DNA from: Streptococcus panodentis
GTDB taxonomy: Bacteria; Bacillota; Bacilli; Lactobacillales; Streptococcaceae
DNA: 64,000 nucleotides
Assembly (NCBI RefSeq): GCF_017884005.1
Contig: NZ_QFAY01000009.1
Location: forward strand, 1-64,000
Direction of reading: 5' to 3'
Both the position numbers and the translations under genes were made by a program. Shown one piece after another: positions 9,200 to 17,514 of the stretch; the first letter of the stretch is position 1, and every line of letters begins with the position of its first letter. The notes below the pieces were generated by a model. It was not told where the DNA came from and searched no databases. It saw nothing but the letters and a program-made list of their open reading frames with translations.

Positions 9200-10465
9200 A
9201 TGGCTCTTAAAACTTTGGATGGAAAGATCCCAACACTAGATGCCTCTCAATTAAGCTATGAATTTGAAAAAGCAAGAATTAAAGGGGTCGAAGGGACAAA
9301 TAATTTATTAAGAGAATATTCGAAACAAGAAAATGTTGCAATGCCCGAGAATTTCGAGTATGTGTCCAGTTTTCGTGACCCTCATACAGGAACCAGCGGG
9401 GCTGCCTTTAAAGATACTACAAGTGGAAAAACCATTATTGCTTATACAGGAACCAATCCTGATACTGACTTAGCAAATGATGCAATCTTGACAGATGGAA
9501 TCGGTATTGGGGTTGGGACGGGGCATCATTATAGCTCGGCTTATCAGTTTTATGAGGATGTTCTTAAAAAGAATGACTTAAATCCAGAAGATGTTATCTT
9601 GACAGGTCACTCACTGGGTGGAAATGTCGCTCAGCGTGTCGCTCTGAAATACAATGCTCCGAAAACCATTGTCTATAACTCAGCTCCTCTCTATGTTCCT
9701 ACAGGTGCAGTTGTTGGGAATGGACTCATAGGTAATCCTTTGTTAGCACTCGCTTCTGCAAAAAATATAGCTGAGATAGAAAGTGACAAAGCTAGGTTCA
9801 CAGGAAGTGTGACACGTATTACAACAGAGCAAGATCCTCTTAATAAATGGTCTGATCGTTTTGGTGGAGTTTATTTGGGTGATGAATATGTCATTCCACA
9901 TTCAGGTGGTCACTTAATGGGCGATCTGCGGGCGGTTAGTGGTGATATCCAGAAGATTGAACAGTCTACTATTGCTATAGAGAACGTCGAAAGAAGTACT
10001 CAAGTCAAATTAAAAGGCGTTCAAAGTAAAAAAGAACGATTCAAAGTCAATGATATCGGTACGGGTTCTCCAAATGGGTTGTCCAAGGCAGAACTAATTG
10101 CACTAGATTCTGAGCAAGCGTTGGTCGTCGCTAGCGGTTTATCTACTGCCTCAACAGCAGCTATCACCTTTATAGAAGCAAAAGTGACAAGTGCTGTTGA
10201 GAAGGCCAAAGCATTGTACGATACTCTTGATGATGTACCTTTTGGCTTCATCCTCTCTCCCGATGAAGTCAAGCAAACCTATAACGAAAGTGGCGTGAAT
10301 TATATCTCTACAGTAGAAGCGGTGGATAGTCATTGCCAATCAGTTAAATCAAATGCAGATACGATTGCAACTTCTTTTGTAGACTTGGAGACAAAAATTA
10401 AGGCAGGGGTTGAACAAATTGTTCAAAAAGATACAGAACTACAAGGATTAATTGCTCATGGATAA
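9200..10465 (+). CDS. TslA-like class 3 lipase with C-terminal helical region, candidate type VII secreted toxin
   Basis: The 421-residue protein has an N-terminal alpha/beta-hydrolase region (about 50-245) with the nucleophile elbow GHSLGG at 136-141 (Ser138), a candidate acid D212 and candidate histidines H234/H238. After about 245 it becomes alpha-helical and low in cysteine, ending in a heptad-like stretch. It has no signal peptide. An enzyme domain first and a helical targeting-like domain last is the reverse of ordinary LXG toxins. It is the arrangement described for S. aureus TslA, a phospholipase exported by the type VII system with small helical partners. Two small helical genes follow with overlaps, and a lipoprotein precedes. 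No EssC-type secretion genes lie in the window. Function as an antibacterial lipase is inferred. Confidence 0.78.
   Translation: MALKTLDGKIPTLDASQLSYEFEKARIKGVEGTNNLLREYSKQENVAMPENFEYVSSFRDPHTGTSGAAFKDTTSGKTIIAYTGTNPDTDLANDAILTDGIGIGVGTGHHYSSAYQFYEDVLKKNDLNPEDVILTGHSLGGNVAQRVALKYNAPKTIVYNSAPLYVPTGAVVGNGLIGNPLLALASAKNIAEIESDKARFTGSVTRITTEQDPLNKWSDRFGGVYLGDEYVIPHSGGHLMGDLRAVSGDIQKIEQSTIAIENVERSTQVKLKGVQSKKERFKVNDIGTGSPNGLSKAELIALDSEQALVVASGLSTASTAAITFIEAKVTSAVEKAKALYDTLDDVPFGFILSPDEVKQTYNESGVNYISTVEAVDSHCQSVKSNADTIATSFVDLETKIKAGVEQIVQKDTELQGLIAHG
9373..9816 (+). repeat. identical direct repeat, copy 2
   Basis: Copy of 7921-8364 inside the intact lipase gene. It covers the GHSLGG region and stops before the part that the upstream copy lost. 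Confidence 0.88.
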
Positions 10466-10874
10466 GTGGAGTAAGATTAGGGATAAGCTAGTGGATGCCC
10501 AAGAAGAGCTCTATAATATTAATAATAAGTTTAGAAAGTCCAAGGATGACCTGGACACCAAATGGGGGTTATTGAATGAGTTTAATAAGGGTCTGAATCA
10601 AAAATTTGATGAAAAACATTCTATTGTGTTATCAGCTTATTCAAAAATGCCTGATGCGACTGAGGACATGCTTGAAGCTGCGGTAGGAACAATTGAACGA
10701 TATAGGATGGTGAATGAAGAAGAGTTTTTGACTCGGCGACATGAGCTGGAAAGAGAATATAATGACTTAGAAGATAGATATAAAAAAGAATATCGAAAAC
10801 AAGAGAGGGTTATTGAGCAACTTTCTAGTGAGTTAAAATCATACCAGACAGATGAGGAACAGGAGGAAAATTGA
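10458..10874 (+). CDS. small helical protein, candidate lipase secretion partner
   Basis: This 138-residue, highly charged, nearly all-helical protein has a long Glu/Lys/Arg coiled coil (about 85-125). The ATG at 10458 overlaps the lipase stop (ATGGATAA), with AAGGA at 10443-10447. A TTG at 10452 is a possible alternative start. It has no signal peptide and no known motif. Position and size match the TlaA-type accessory proteins that bind the helical domain of TslA in S. aureus. The function is inferred from context only. Confidence 0.72.
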   Translation: MDKWSKIRDKLVDAQEELYNINNKFRKSKDDLDTKWGLLNEFNKGLNQKFDEKHSIVLSAYSKMPDATEDMLEAAVGTIERYRMVNEEEFLTRRHELEREYNDLEDRYKKEYRKQERVIEQLSSELKSYQTDEEQEEN

Positions 10875-11308
10875 TGGGATTATTTGAAGATGTTGGCAAT
10901 GGAATTTATGATTTTGCCTCAGATACACTGGATAACATAGGTAATATAGTCTCTGAACTTAACGGTATGGCTAGAGACAATATCCCAATAGTAAGGGATG
11001 TAGAAGATAGCATACATGGAGCTTACGATTGGGGGATGGATCAATTACGATCTAATGAAGCTTACAGTAAAATCGAAAAAGACTTGGAAAGAGCACTTAT
11101 CTGTACTTTATATGTTCCTGCTAAAAAACGAGCAATAACTCGTATTATTAAGGGGTTTGATAAAGAAGTAAAGGAAATCGGTGAAAAAACCAAGAAAACG
11201 ATTGATTCCGTAAATAATCAAATCGATTCAGAAATTAAAGGCGAGTTTTCAACTGCCACTCAGGATTCAGTTAATAAAGAAAATCTCAAATGGGAACAGT
11301 TGGTTTAG
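10874..11308 (+). CDS. small helical protein, second candidate lipase partner
   Basis: This 144-residue protein starts at ATG 10874, overlapping the previous stop (ATGA), with AGGAGG at 10861-10866. The N-terminal third is rich in Gly, Asp and Ile with a WG-like motif (YDWGMDQL). The rest is charged helix. No signal peptide and no family is recognised. It closes the four-gene unit of lipoprotein, lipase and two helical proteins. I see no clear terminator behind it. Confidence 0.7.
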   Translation: MGLFEDVGNGIYDFASDTLDNIGNIVSELNGMARDNIPIVRDVEDSIHGAYDWGMDQLRSNEAYSKIEKDLERALICTLYVPAKKRAITRIIKGFDKEVKEIGEKTKKTIDSVNNQIDSEIKGEFSTATQDSVNKENLKWEQLV

Positions 11309-11387
11309 TTTTACCATAGATTCTGTTAAATTTTATATATTCTTTTACCTTCTATGTTAAAATAATAAAAAAACAAAGGAGTCTTTT

Positions 11388-11744
11388 ATGTCGGAAATTA
11401 AAATCAAACGCGAGACAGGTTTTGTAGGGATTATTGGGAAGTTTCCAGTCTTTATCGATGGCCAGAAAGTTGGCGCAATCAAAAACGGAGAAGAGGTTGT
11501 TTTTCCAATTGCAGCTAATGAAGCAGAAGTCCGTGCGGGTTCTGCTCCTATGAAAACCAAGCCAGTGACAGTTAAAGCAGGCCAAACCTTGCTGATTGAA
11601 ACTAATTTTACTAATTTTTCCGTTTATTTAGTAACTTTAGTGGTTGCGCTTCTATTTGGCGGATGGCTTCGTGTGATTCTCTTGATTCTTTGTATTAGCT
11701 TCCTCTTCCTTTTGCCTTTTTATACTGCTAGAATTGCAGAATAA
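11388..11744 (+). CDS. small membrane protein with N-terminal beta-rich domain
   Basis: The 118-residue product has about 70 residues of beta-type sequence with many Gly and Val, resembling PEGA-like or dockerin-like sandwiches. Hydrophobic segments at about 76-108 form one long or two short membrane spans near the C terminus. AAAGGAG precedes the ATG. No function is recognised. It is a single-gene unit followed by a terminator and separated from the lipase locus. Confidence 0.75.
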   Translation: MSEIKIKRETGFVGIIGKFPVFIDGQKVGAIKNGEEVVFPIAANEAEVRAGSAPMKTKPVTVKAGQTLLIETNFTNFSVYLVTLVVALLFGGWLRVILLILCISFLFLLPFYTARIAE

Positions 11745-11751
11745 GTCTATG

Positions 11752-11772
11752 ACCAGCTGATGCTGGTTTTTT
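11752..11772 (+). terminator. terminator
   Basis: Stem ACCAGC (11752-11757)/GCTGGT (11762-11767), four-base loop and T-run. Confidence 0.85.
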
Positions 11773-11784
11773 GTATGCTATTTT

Positions 11785-11813
11785 TTGACAAGATTTCTGA
11801 AAGGGTTTACAAT
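11785..11813 (+). promoter_or_regulatory. promoter of the butanediol-type dehydrogenase with cre-like site
   Basis: Consensus TTGACA (11785-11790), 17 bases, TACAAT (11808-11813). Between them TGAAAGGGTTTACA (11798-11811) fits the CcpA cre consensus TGWAARCGYTWNCW at 13 of 14 positions. The miss (G for C) is in the central CG, which weakens the case. Confidence 0.65.
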
Positions 11814-11845
11814 AAAACTAACAAATTATAAAGCGAGGTATGTTT

Positions 11846-12892
11846 ATGGCAAAAATGAATGCTGCGCGTTGGTATGGCGCTAAAGATGTCCGTATTGAAG
11901 AAGTGGATGTACCTGAGGTCCAGCCGCATCAGGTCAAGATTGCGGTCAAGTATACAGGAATCTGTGGAACTGACTTGCATGAATATCTGGACGGACCGAT
12001 TTTTATCCCGACAGAAACTGAGCATGTCTACTCCGGTCAGAAGGCACCGGTTACGCTGGGTCATGAGTTTGCCGGGGAGATTGTCGAGGTTGGCAGTGAT
12101 GTGACCCGGGTCAAGGTTGGCGATCGGGTGACAGTTGAGCCCATTTTGGCTAAGCATAATCTTGTCGGTGATTATAATCTGGACCCTAATCTAAACTTTG
12201 TCGGTTTGGCGGCAGACGGTGGTTTTGCCAAATACTGTGTTTTGGACGGAGACATTGTTCACAAAGTTCCAGACAGCCTTAGCTATGAGCAGGCAGCCTT
12301 GACAGAACCTGCTGCTGTGGCTGTTTACGCGGTCCGTCAGTCAGCTCTTAAGACGGGCGACACAGCAGTTGTTTTCGGTTTGGGGCCAATCGGGCTCCTA
12401 ATCGTCGAAGCCCTGCGGGCAGCCGGTGCCTCTAAGATTTATGGAGTTGAATTATCTCCAGAACGTCAAGCCAAGGCAGAGGAGCTTGGGGCCATTATCG
12501 TGCGGCCGGAAGAAGGCGAAGATACAGTGGCAGCCATTCACCGTCTGACCGGCGGCGGAGCAGATGTGTCTTATGAAGTGACCGGTGTACCAGCGGTGCT
12601 GGGCCAAGCTTTGGCAGCAGTCCACAAGGCTGGAGAATGTATGGTTGTTTCTATCTGGGAACGAGAAGCTAACATTAATCCAAATGAATTTGCCATTCAG
12701 GAAAAGACCCTCAAGGGGATTATTGCCTATCGGCATATCTTCCCTAAAGTTTTGGAACTCATGGAGCAGGGCTATTTTGCAGCAGATAAGCTGGTGACTA
12801 AGAAAATCAAACTGGAAAATATCGTCCAAGACGGTTTTATTGAGCTGACTCAGGATAAGGCACAGATTAAAATCTTAGTATCACCTGAGTAG
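11846..12892 (+). CDS. zinc-dependent 2,3-butanediol dehydrogenase-like medium-chain dehydrogenase
   Basis: The 348-residue MDR-family enzyme has a GroES-like catalytic domain with GICGTDLHEY and GHEFAGE, which hold the catalytic-zinc Cys, His and Glu. A Rossmann domain with GLGPIGLL follows. Overall it is closest to (R,R)-butanediol dehydrogenases, which interconvert acetoin and 2,3-butanediol with NAD(H). The lobe that normally carries four Cys for structural zinc is replaced by KHNLVGDYNLDPNLNFVG, which has none. The start at ATG 11846 is preferred over ATG 11840 because GAGG (11835-11838) would lie too close to the latter. It is a single-gene unit with strong promoter and terminator. The exact substrate cannot be read from sequence. 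Confidence 0.85.
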   Translation: MAKMNAARWYGAKDVRIEEVDVPEVQPHQVKIAVKYTGICGTDLHEYLDGPIFIPTETEHVYSGQKAPVTLGHEFAGEIVEVGSDVTRVKVGDRVTVEPILAKHNLVGDYNLDPNLNFVGLAADGGFAKYCVLDGDIVHKVPDSLSYEQAALTEPAAVAVYAVRQSALKTGDTAVVFGLGPIGLLIVEALRAAGASKIYGVELSPERQAKAEELGAIIVRPEEGEDTVAAIHRLTGGGADVSYEVTGVPAVLGQALAAVHKAGECMVVSIWEREANINPNEFAIQEKTLKGIIAYRHIFPKVLELMEQGYFAADKLVTKKIKLENIVQDGFIELTQDKAQIKILVSPE

Positions 12893-12918
12893 AAATGCTG
12901 CAGCACTACGGCACAGAA

Positions 12919-12949
12919 AAAGAGACAGGAAGTGGAACCCTGTCTCTTT
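12919..12949. terminator. bidirectional terminator
   Basis: Perfect 11-base arms AAAGAGACAGG (12919-12929)/CCTGTCTCTTT (12939-12949) between convergent genes. It serves the dehydrogenase and the minus-strand VTT gene. Confidence 0.85.
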
Positions 12950-13574
12950 ACTTTGCCAGCATTTTCCAGAAAAAGTCAATGATATAGGTCAGTCCGTAGG
13001 TATAGATGACGAGAGTGATGGGCTTGCAGAGGAGGATGATAATCATGTATTTCCGAAAGGTCATCTTGGTCAGAGCAGCCAGCATGCAGAGGAAGTCAGC
13101 CGGACTGATGGGCCAAATCATCATGAAAATAAAGAAGCGCTCAAAGCGGTTGCCTTCATCCAGCCAGCCGATGTACTTATCATAGGTGCGCCTGCTGACG
13201 ACGGACTGGACAAAGGCAGGGCCATAGGTACGGGCCAGATAGAAGATGGCAGCGCAGCCGATGACAATGCCGATGTAGTTGTAAAGAGTGCCGATGATAT
13301 GTCCATAGATAAAGACGCCGGCAACAGAGGTCAAAGCCCCTGGGATAATGGGCACAACTGTCTGTAAAATCTGCAAAAAGATAAAGAGGGGCGGTCCCCA
13401 GATGCCTGCCTGCTGGATAAAGGCCGACAGGGTTTCCTTTGACTGCAGGATACCTGCCTGATAAGCCCAGATGCAGAAGGCAATCGTGCCCACAGCTCCG
13501 ATGATAGAGGACCAGTTGATGATTTTTTGCAGAAGAGGGGAGACGGCATTCATTTCTCTGTTTTTGCCTGCCAT
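12948..13574 (-). CDS. TVP38/TMEM64 (VTT/DedA-like) membrane protein
   Basis: The 208-residue integral membrane protein has five or six hydrophobic segments and the VTT-domain pattern: PGALTSVAGVFIYG followed by GCAAIFYLAR, and a later RFFIFMMIWPISPADFLC segment. VTT/DedA proteins are thought to move lipids or undecaprenyl carriers across the membrane. The role of this member is unknown. It is transcribed divergently from yqeG and convergently with the dehydrogenase. Confidence 0.85.
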   Translation of the reverse strand: MAGKNREMNAVSPLLQKIINWSSIIGAVGTIAFCIWAYQAGILQSKETLSAFIQQAGIWGPPLFIFLQILQTVVPIIPGALTSVAGVFIYGHIIGTLYNYIGIVIGCAAIFYLARTYGPAFVQSVVSRRTYDKYIGWLDEGNRFERFFIFMMIWPISPADFLCMLAALTKMTFRKYMIIILLCKPITLVIYTYGLTYIIDFFWKMLAK

Positions 13575-13669
13575 AAAAACCTCCGTAGAATATTGCTATC
13601 TCTACTATATCATGTTTTGCGCTTTTTGTAAGCTTTGAGGCAGAATGTGCCAAAAAGCCTATTTTATGC

Positions 13670-13675
13670 TATAAT
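13670..13675 (+). promoter_or_regulatory. extended -10 promoter of the yqeG cluster
   Basis: TGC precedes TATAAT (13670-13675). No good -35 is seen 17 bases upstream, as is usual for extended -10 promoters. Confidence 0.6.
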
Positions 13676-13703
13676 AGTGAGAATACGATTTTTGGAGAAG
13701 AAT

Positions 13704-14231
13704 GTGGCGATTGAAGATTATATGCCCGATTTTGCGATTGAGGCAGTTTATGACTTGACAGTAGAAAGTTTGAAGAAGCATGGGATTAAGGCGGTGTTGG
13801 TGGATTTGGACAATACCCTTATTGCCTGGAACAATCCTGACGGAACCCCTGAGATGAAGCAGTGGCTTCATGATCTGCGGGATGCCGGCATCAGGGTTAT
13901 TGTGGTGTCCAATAATACCAAGAAGCGGGTCCGGCGGGCTGTCGAAAAGTTTGGGATTGACTATGTTTACTGGTCTATGAAGCCCTTTACTTGGGGCATT
14001 GACCGGGCGCTGAAGCTCTTTCACTTTGAAAAGCAGGAGGTGGTCATGGTCGGCGATCAGCTCATGACCGATATACGGGCTGCCCATCGGGCGGGTATTC
14101 GATCGATTTTGGTCAAGCCTTTGGTGGAGCATGATTCGATCAAAACACAGATTAATCGGGCGCGTGAGCGCCGGGTCCTGAAAAAGATTGCTGAAACATA
14201 CGGACCGATTGACTATAAAAAAGGAATGTAA
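13704..14231 (+). CDS. yqeG: YqeG-family HAD phosphatase
   Basis: The 175-residue HAD IIIA protein carries VLVDLDNTL (catalytic DxD), VVSNN and GDQLMTDI motifs. The start is GTG 13704 (then AIEDYMPDF), with GGAG at 13694-13697. The reading frame is open upstream, but the family start and length match this GTG. It is a predicted phosphatase of the YqeG/YrbI-like group and first gene of the conserved yqeG-yqeH-yhbY-nadD-yqeK cluster, linked to ribosome assembly and NAD synthesis. The substrate is unknown. Confidence 0.93.
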   Translation: MAIEDYMPDFAIEAVYDLTVESLKKHGIKAVLVDLDNTLIAWNNPDGTPEMKQWLHDLRDAGIRVIVVSNNTKKRVRRAVEKFGIDYVYWSMKPFTWGIDRALKLFHFEKQEVVMVGDQLMTDIRAAHRAGIRSILVKPLVEHDSIKTQINRARERRVLKKIAETYGPIDYKKGM

Positions 14232-14237
14232 GATTAG

Positions 14238-15344
14238 ATGGAAGAACTTCTCTGTATTGGCTGCGGTGCCCCTATTCAGACAGAAAAGAAAGACCAGCTG
14301 GGCTACACGCCGCAGTCAGCACTGGAAAAGGGCTTGGCCAGCGGCGAACTCTACTGTCAGCGCTGCTTCAGGCTGCGCCATTATAATGAAATCACAGATG
14401 TCCAGCTGACAGACGATGACTTTCTCCGCCTCCTCCATGAGGTCGGAGACAGCGATGCCTTGGTGGTCAATGTGGTCGACATTTTTGACTTCAATGGATC
14501 AGTCATTCCCGGACTGCCCCGCTTTGCGGCCGGTAATGATGTGCTCTTGGTCGGCAATAAAAAAGACATCCTGCCCAAGTCGGTCAAGGACAGCAAGGTC
14601 ACCCAGTGGCTGACAGAGCGGGCGCATGAGGAGGGGCTGAGGCCAGTTGATACTGTCCTGACCTCTGCTCAGAACAAGCAGGCTATTAAAGAGCTGATGG
14701 ACAAGATTGAGTATTATCGCCGGGGCCGTGATGTTTATGTGGTCGGTGTGACCAATGTTGGCAAGTCTACTTTGATCAATGCTATCATTCAGGAAATTAC
14801 TGGAAACAAGGAGCTGATCACGACCTCCCGCTTTCCGGGGACGACTCTGGACAAGATTGAAATTCCTCTGGCAGACGGCAGTCATATCTATGACACGCCG
14901 GGCATTATCCACCGTCACCAGATGGCCCATTATCTGTCAGCCAAGGACCTCAAATATGTCAGTCCTAAGAAGGAAATCAAGCCCAAAACTTACCAGCTCA
15001 ATCCAGAGCAGACCCTCTTTCTCGCCGGTTTGGGCCGCTTTGATTTTATCTCGGGGGACAGGCAGGGCTTCACGGCTTACTTTGACAATGAGCTCCAACT
15101 TCACCGGACCAAGCTGGCAGGAGCGGATGAATTTTACGACAAGCATGCCGGCAGTCTCTTGGTGCCGCCCCGCAGCAAGGAAATGCTGGATTTCCCTAAG
15201 CTGGTCAAGCATGAGTTTCGCATTGATGAAAAGACAGATCTGGTCTTTTCAGGCTTGGGCTGGGTTCGGGTCAGCGGACCTGCCCGAGTAGCTGGCTGGG
15301 CGCCGGAGGGCGTAGCAGTGGTCACTCGGAAGGCACTGATCTAA
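14238..15344 (+). CDS. yqeH: ribosome biogenesis GTPase YqeH
   Basis: The 368-residue circularly permuted GTPase assists 30S subunit assembly. An N-terminal zinc finger (CIGC ... YCQRC) is followed by G4 (NKKD), G5, then G1 (GVTNVGKST), G2/G3 (DTPG) and a C-terminal RNA-binding region. The order G4-G1-G3 confirms the permuted family. It starts six bases after yqeG and is probably co-transcribed. Confidence 0.96.
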   Translation: MEELLCIGCGAPIQTEKKDQLGYTPQSALEKGLASGELYCQRCFRLRHYNEITDVQLTDDDFLRLLHEVGDSDALVVNVVDIFDFNGSVIPGLPRFAAGNDVLLVGNKKDILPKSVKDSKVTQWLTERAHEEGLRPVDTVLTSAQNKQAIKELMDKIEYYRRGRDVYVVGVTNVGKSTLINAIIQEITGNKELITTSRFPGTTLDKIEIPLADGSHIYDTPGIIHRHQMAHYLSAKDLKYVSPKKEIKPKTYQLNPEQTLFLAGLGRFDFISGDRQGFTAYFDNELQLHRTKLAGADEFYDKHAGSLLVPPRSKEMLDFPKLVKHEFRIDEKTDLVFSGLGWVRVSGPARVAGWAPEGVAVVTRKALI

Positions 15345-15434
15345 ATTTTAAAATACCATTAGAAACAGGAAGGAAAGGCGATAAGGAGAGACGGGCAAAG
15401 GAAGGTCTTACTCTCTCAAGCTTTTTGGAAGAAT

Positions 15435-15746
15435 ATGTCATTAACATCAAAACAGCGGGCTTTTCTCAACAGTCAGGCTCACAGTCTCAAGCCCATCATC
15501 CAGATTGGCAAAAACGGTCTCAACGACCAGATCAAGACCAGTGTCCGTCAGGCGCTGGATGCCAGAGAGCTGATCAAGGTCACGCTCTTGCAGAATACGG
15601 ACGAAAATATCCATGAAGCTGCAGCGATTCTGGAAGAGGAAATCGGGGTGGATACCGTTCAGAAAATCGGCCGAACCTTGATTCTCTACAAGCAGTCCAG
15701 CAAGAAAGAAAACCGCAAACTTTCTGCCAAAGTCAGGGAAATCTAA
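15435..15746 (+). CDS. yhbY: YhbY-family RNA-binding protein
   Basis: The 103-residue CRM/YhbY domain binds pre-50S ribosomal RNA. It shows the characteristic QRAFLNSQAHSLKPIIQIGK and GxNG region (IGKNGLND) for RNA contact and the C-terminal IGRTLILYKQS. A 90-base gap precedes it, still inside the cluster. Confidence 0.94.
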   Translation: MSLTSKQRAFLNSQAHSLKPIIQIGKNGLNDQIKTSVRQALDARELIKVTLLQNTDENIHEAAAILEEEIGVDTVQKIGRTLILYKQSSKKENRKLSAKVREI

Positions 15747-15776
15747 GCAAAACGTGAATATCTATGGAGACAGCCT

Positions 15777-16409
15777 ATGGCTATTGAATTACTGACTCCC
15801 TTTACAAAAGTGGAGCTGGAACCAGAAGTAAAAGATAAAAAAAGAAAGCAGATTGGGATTCTGGGCGGGAATTTTAATCCGGTCCATCATGCCCACTTGG
15901 TGGTGGCTGATCAGGTCCGCCAGCAGCTGGGGCTGGATCAGGTTCTGCTCATGCCTGAGCACGAACCGCCCCATGTGGATAAGAAAGAAACCATTGACCA
16001 AAAACACCGGCTGAAGATGCTGGAGCTAGCAATTGAAGGTATTGAAGGTCTGGGAATTGAAACCATTGAGCTGGAGCGCAAGGGCATCAGCTATACCTAT
16101 GACACCATGAAGCTCCTGACTAAGCAGCATCCCGATACGGATTATTACTTTATCATTGGGGCAGATATGGTAGACTACCTGCCCAAGTGGTACCGGATTG
16201 ATGAGCTGGTCGAGCTGGTCCAGTTTGTCGGAGTTCAGCGGCCGCGCTACAAGGCCGGGACTTCCTACCCGGTCATCTGGGTGGATGTGCCGCTCATGGA
16301 CATTTCCTCCAGCATGGTGCGGGATTTTCTGGCGCAGGGGCGGACGCCCAACTACCTGCTGCCTCAGCCAGTCTTAGATTATATCAAGAAAGAAGGGCTC
16401 TATTCATGA
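15777..16409 (+). CDS. nadD: nicotinate-nucleotide adenylyltransferase
   Basis: The 210-residue NMNAT-family enzyme joins nicotinate mononucleotide and ATP to give deamido-[17 protein letters not shown] (27-40) holds the nucleotidyl-transfer HxxH motif. ISSSMVRD near residue 180 is the second ATP-binding motif. The stop overlaps yqeK by four bases (ATGA). Together with pncA, pncB and nadE in this window it completes nicotinamide-to-NAD salvage. Confidence 0.97.
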   Translation: MAIELLTPFTKVELEPEVKDKKRKQIGILGGNFNPVHHAHLVVADQVRQQLGLDQVLLMPEHEPPHVDKKETIDQKHRLKMLELAIEGIEGLGIETIELERKGISYTYDTMKLLTKQHPDTDYYFIIGADMVDYLPKWYRIDELVELVQFVGVQRPRYKAGTSYPVIWVDVPLMDISSSMVRDFLAQGRTPNYLLPQPVLDYIKKEGLYS

Positions 16410-17005
16410 CTTATGAAGATTATGTCGGTCTGACCCGGGAAGAGCTGCTGGCCAAGATGCAGACGGTGATGCCGGACAAGCGTCTGCGGCACTGTCTGGG
16501 AGTTGAAAAGGCTGCTCAGGAATTGGCTCAGCGTTTTGGGGTTGATCCTGAAAAGGCAGCGTTGGCCGGACTGCTGCATGATTATGCCAAGAAGGTTTCT
16601 GATGAAGAGTTTCTGTCCTTGATTGACAAATACGGTCTGGACCCTGAGTTGAAAAACTGGGGCAACAATGTCTGGCACGGCATGGTAGGCATTTACAGGA
16701 TTCAGGAAGACTTGGGACTGACCGATGCGGACATCCTGCGGGCTATTGAGATTCATACAGTAGGATCCAGTCAGATGTCGGATTTGGACAAGGTCGTCTA
16801 TGTGGCCGACTACATTGAGCACAACCGGGATTTTCCGGGAGTGGACAGAGCCAGAGAGTTAGCCCAGCGGTCGCTCCATCAAGCCGTGGCCTATGAAACA
16901 GCAAGGACTGTGGAACATTTAGCTCACAAAGGCCTGCCCATCTATCCCCAGACTTTGGAAACTTACAATGCCTTTGTGGAGTATTTGAAGGAAATGGAAG
17001 AATGA
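16406..17005 (+). CDS. yqeK: HD-domain Ap4A hydrolase YqeK
   Basis: The 199-residue HD-domain phosphohydrolase has H in [10 protein letters not shown] and LLHDYAKK (HD), with metal-binding His/Asp downstream (WHGMVG, DYIE). YqeK proteins split symmetrical diadenosine tetraphosphate, a stress nucleotide, into two ADP. It overlaps nadD and the next gene by four bases each. Confidence 0.94.
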   Translation: MTYEDYVGLTREELLAKMQTVMPDKRLRHCLGVEKAAQELAQRFGVDPEKAALAGLLHDYAKKVSDEEFLSLIDKYGLDPELKNWGNNVWHGMVGIYRIQEDLGLTDADILRAIEIHTVGSSQMSDLDKVVYVADYIEHNRDFPGVDRARELAQRSLHQAVAYETARTVEHLAHKGLPIYPQTLETYNAFVEYLKEMEE

Positions 17006-17505
17006 AAACAGCCTTGATTATTATCGATGTACAAAATGTTTTAGTCAAGACAGGTTTTCAATCAGAAAAGATGTTGGAAAAAATTTCTTTTTTGCAAGAA
17101 GAAGCCCGAAAAAGAAAGATTGAAATCATCTATATCCAGCATATTGAACATTCAGTTGATACTGCCTCAGAAGATTGGCAGCTGTCTCCTCTCTTGAATA
17201 GAAAGTCAGACGAAAGGGTCTTTCAGAAGAATTATAATAGTATATTTAAAGAGACAGGTTTAAAAGAATACTTGGATGAACAAGATATTGGCCGTCTGGT
17301 TTTATGCGGCATGCAGACAGAATATTGCGTGGATACATCCGTTAAGGTTGGATTTGAATTTGCTTATAAGCTTGTTATTCCTGAGGGTGCTTTTACAACT
17401 GTTGATGGAGAAGATACTTCAGCAGAAAGCATAAATCATTTTTATCAAAAAATTTGGGATGGACGTTTTGCGGATGTTCTAGATTACAAAAACATTTTTA
17501 ATTAA
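17002..17505 (+). CDS. isochorismatase-family cysteine hydrolase
   Basis: The 167-residue hydrolase shows a candidate triad of D9 (IIIDVQN), K76 (FQKNYNS) and C109 (QTEYC), with the cis-peptide motif GMQTE. This is the same fold as PncA, but without its metal-site pattern and only distantly similar, so nicotinamidase activity should not be assumed. The base composition is more AT-rich than that of its neighbours in the operon. It is wedged between yqeK and rsfS, with four-base overlap upstream and AGAGG before rsfS. As far as I recall a similar gene sits here in pneumococcus. Confidence 0.88.
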   Translation: MKTALIIIDVQNVLVKTGFQSEKMLEKISFLQEEARKRKIEIIYIQHIEHSVDTASEDWQLSPLLNRKSDERVFQKNYNSIFKETGLKEYLDEQDIGRLVLCGMQTEYCVDTSVKVGFEFAYKLVIPEGAFTTVDGEDTSAESINHFYQKIWDGRFADVLDYKNIFN

Positions 17506-17514
17506 AGAGGAACT

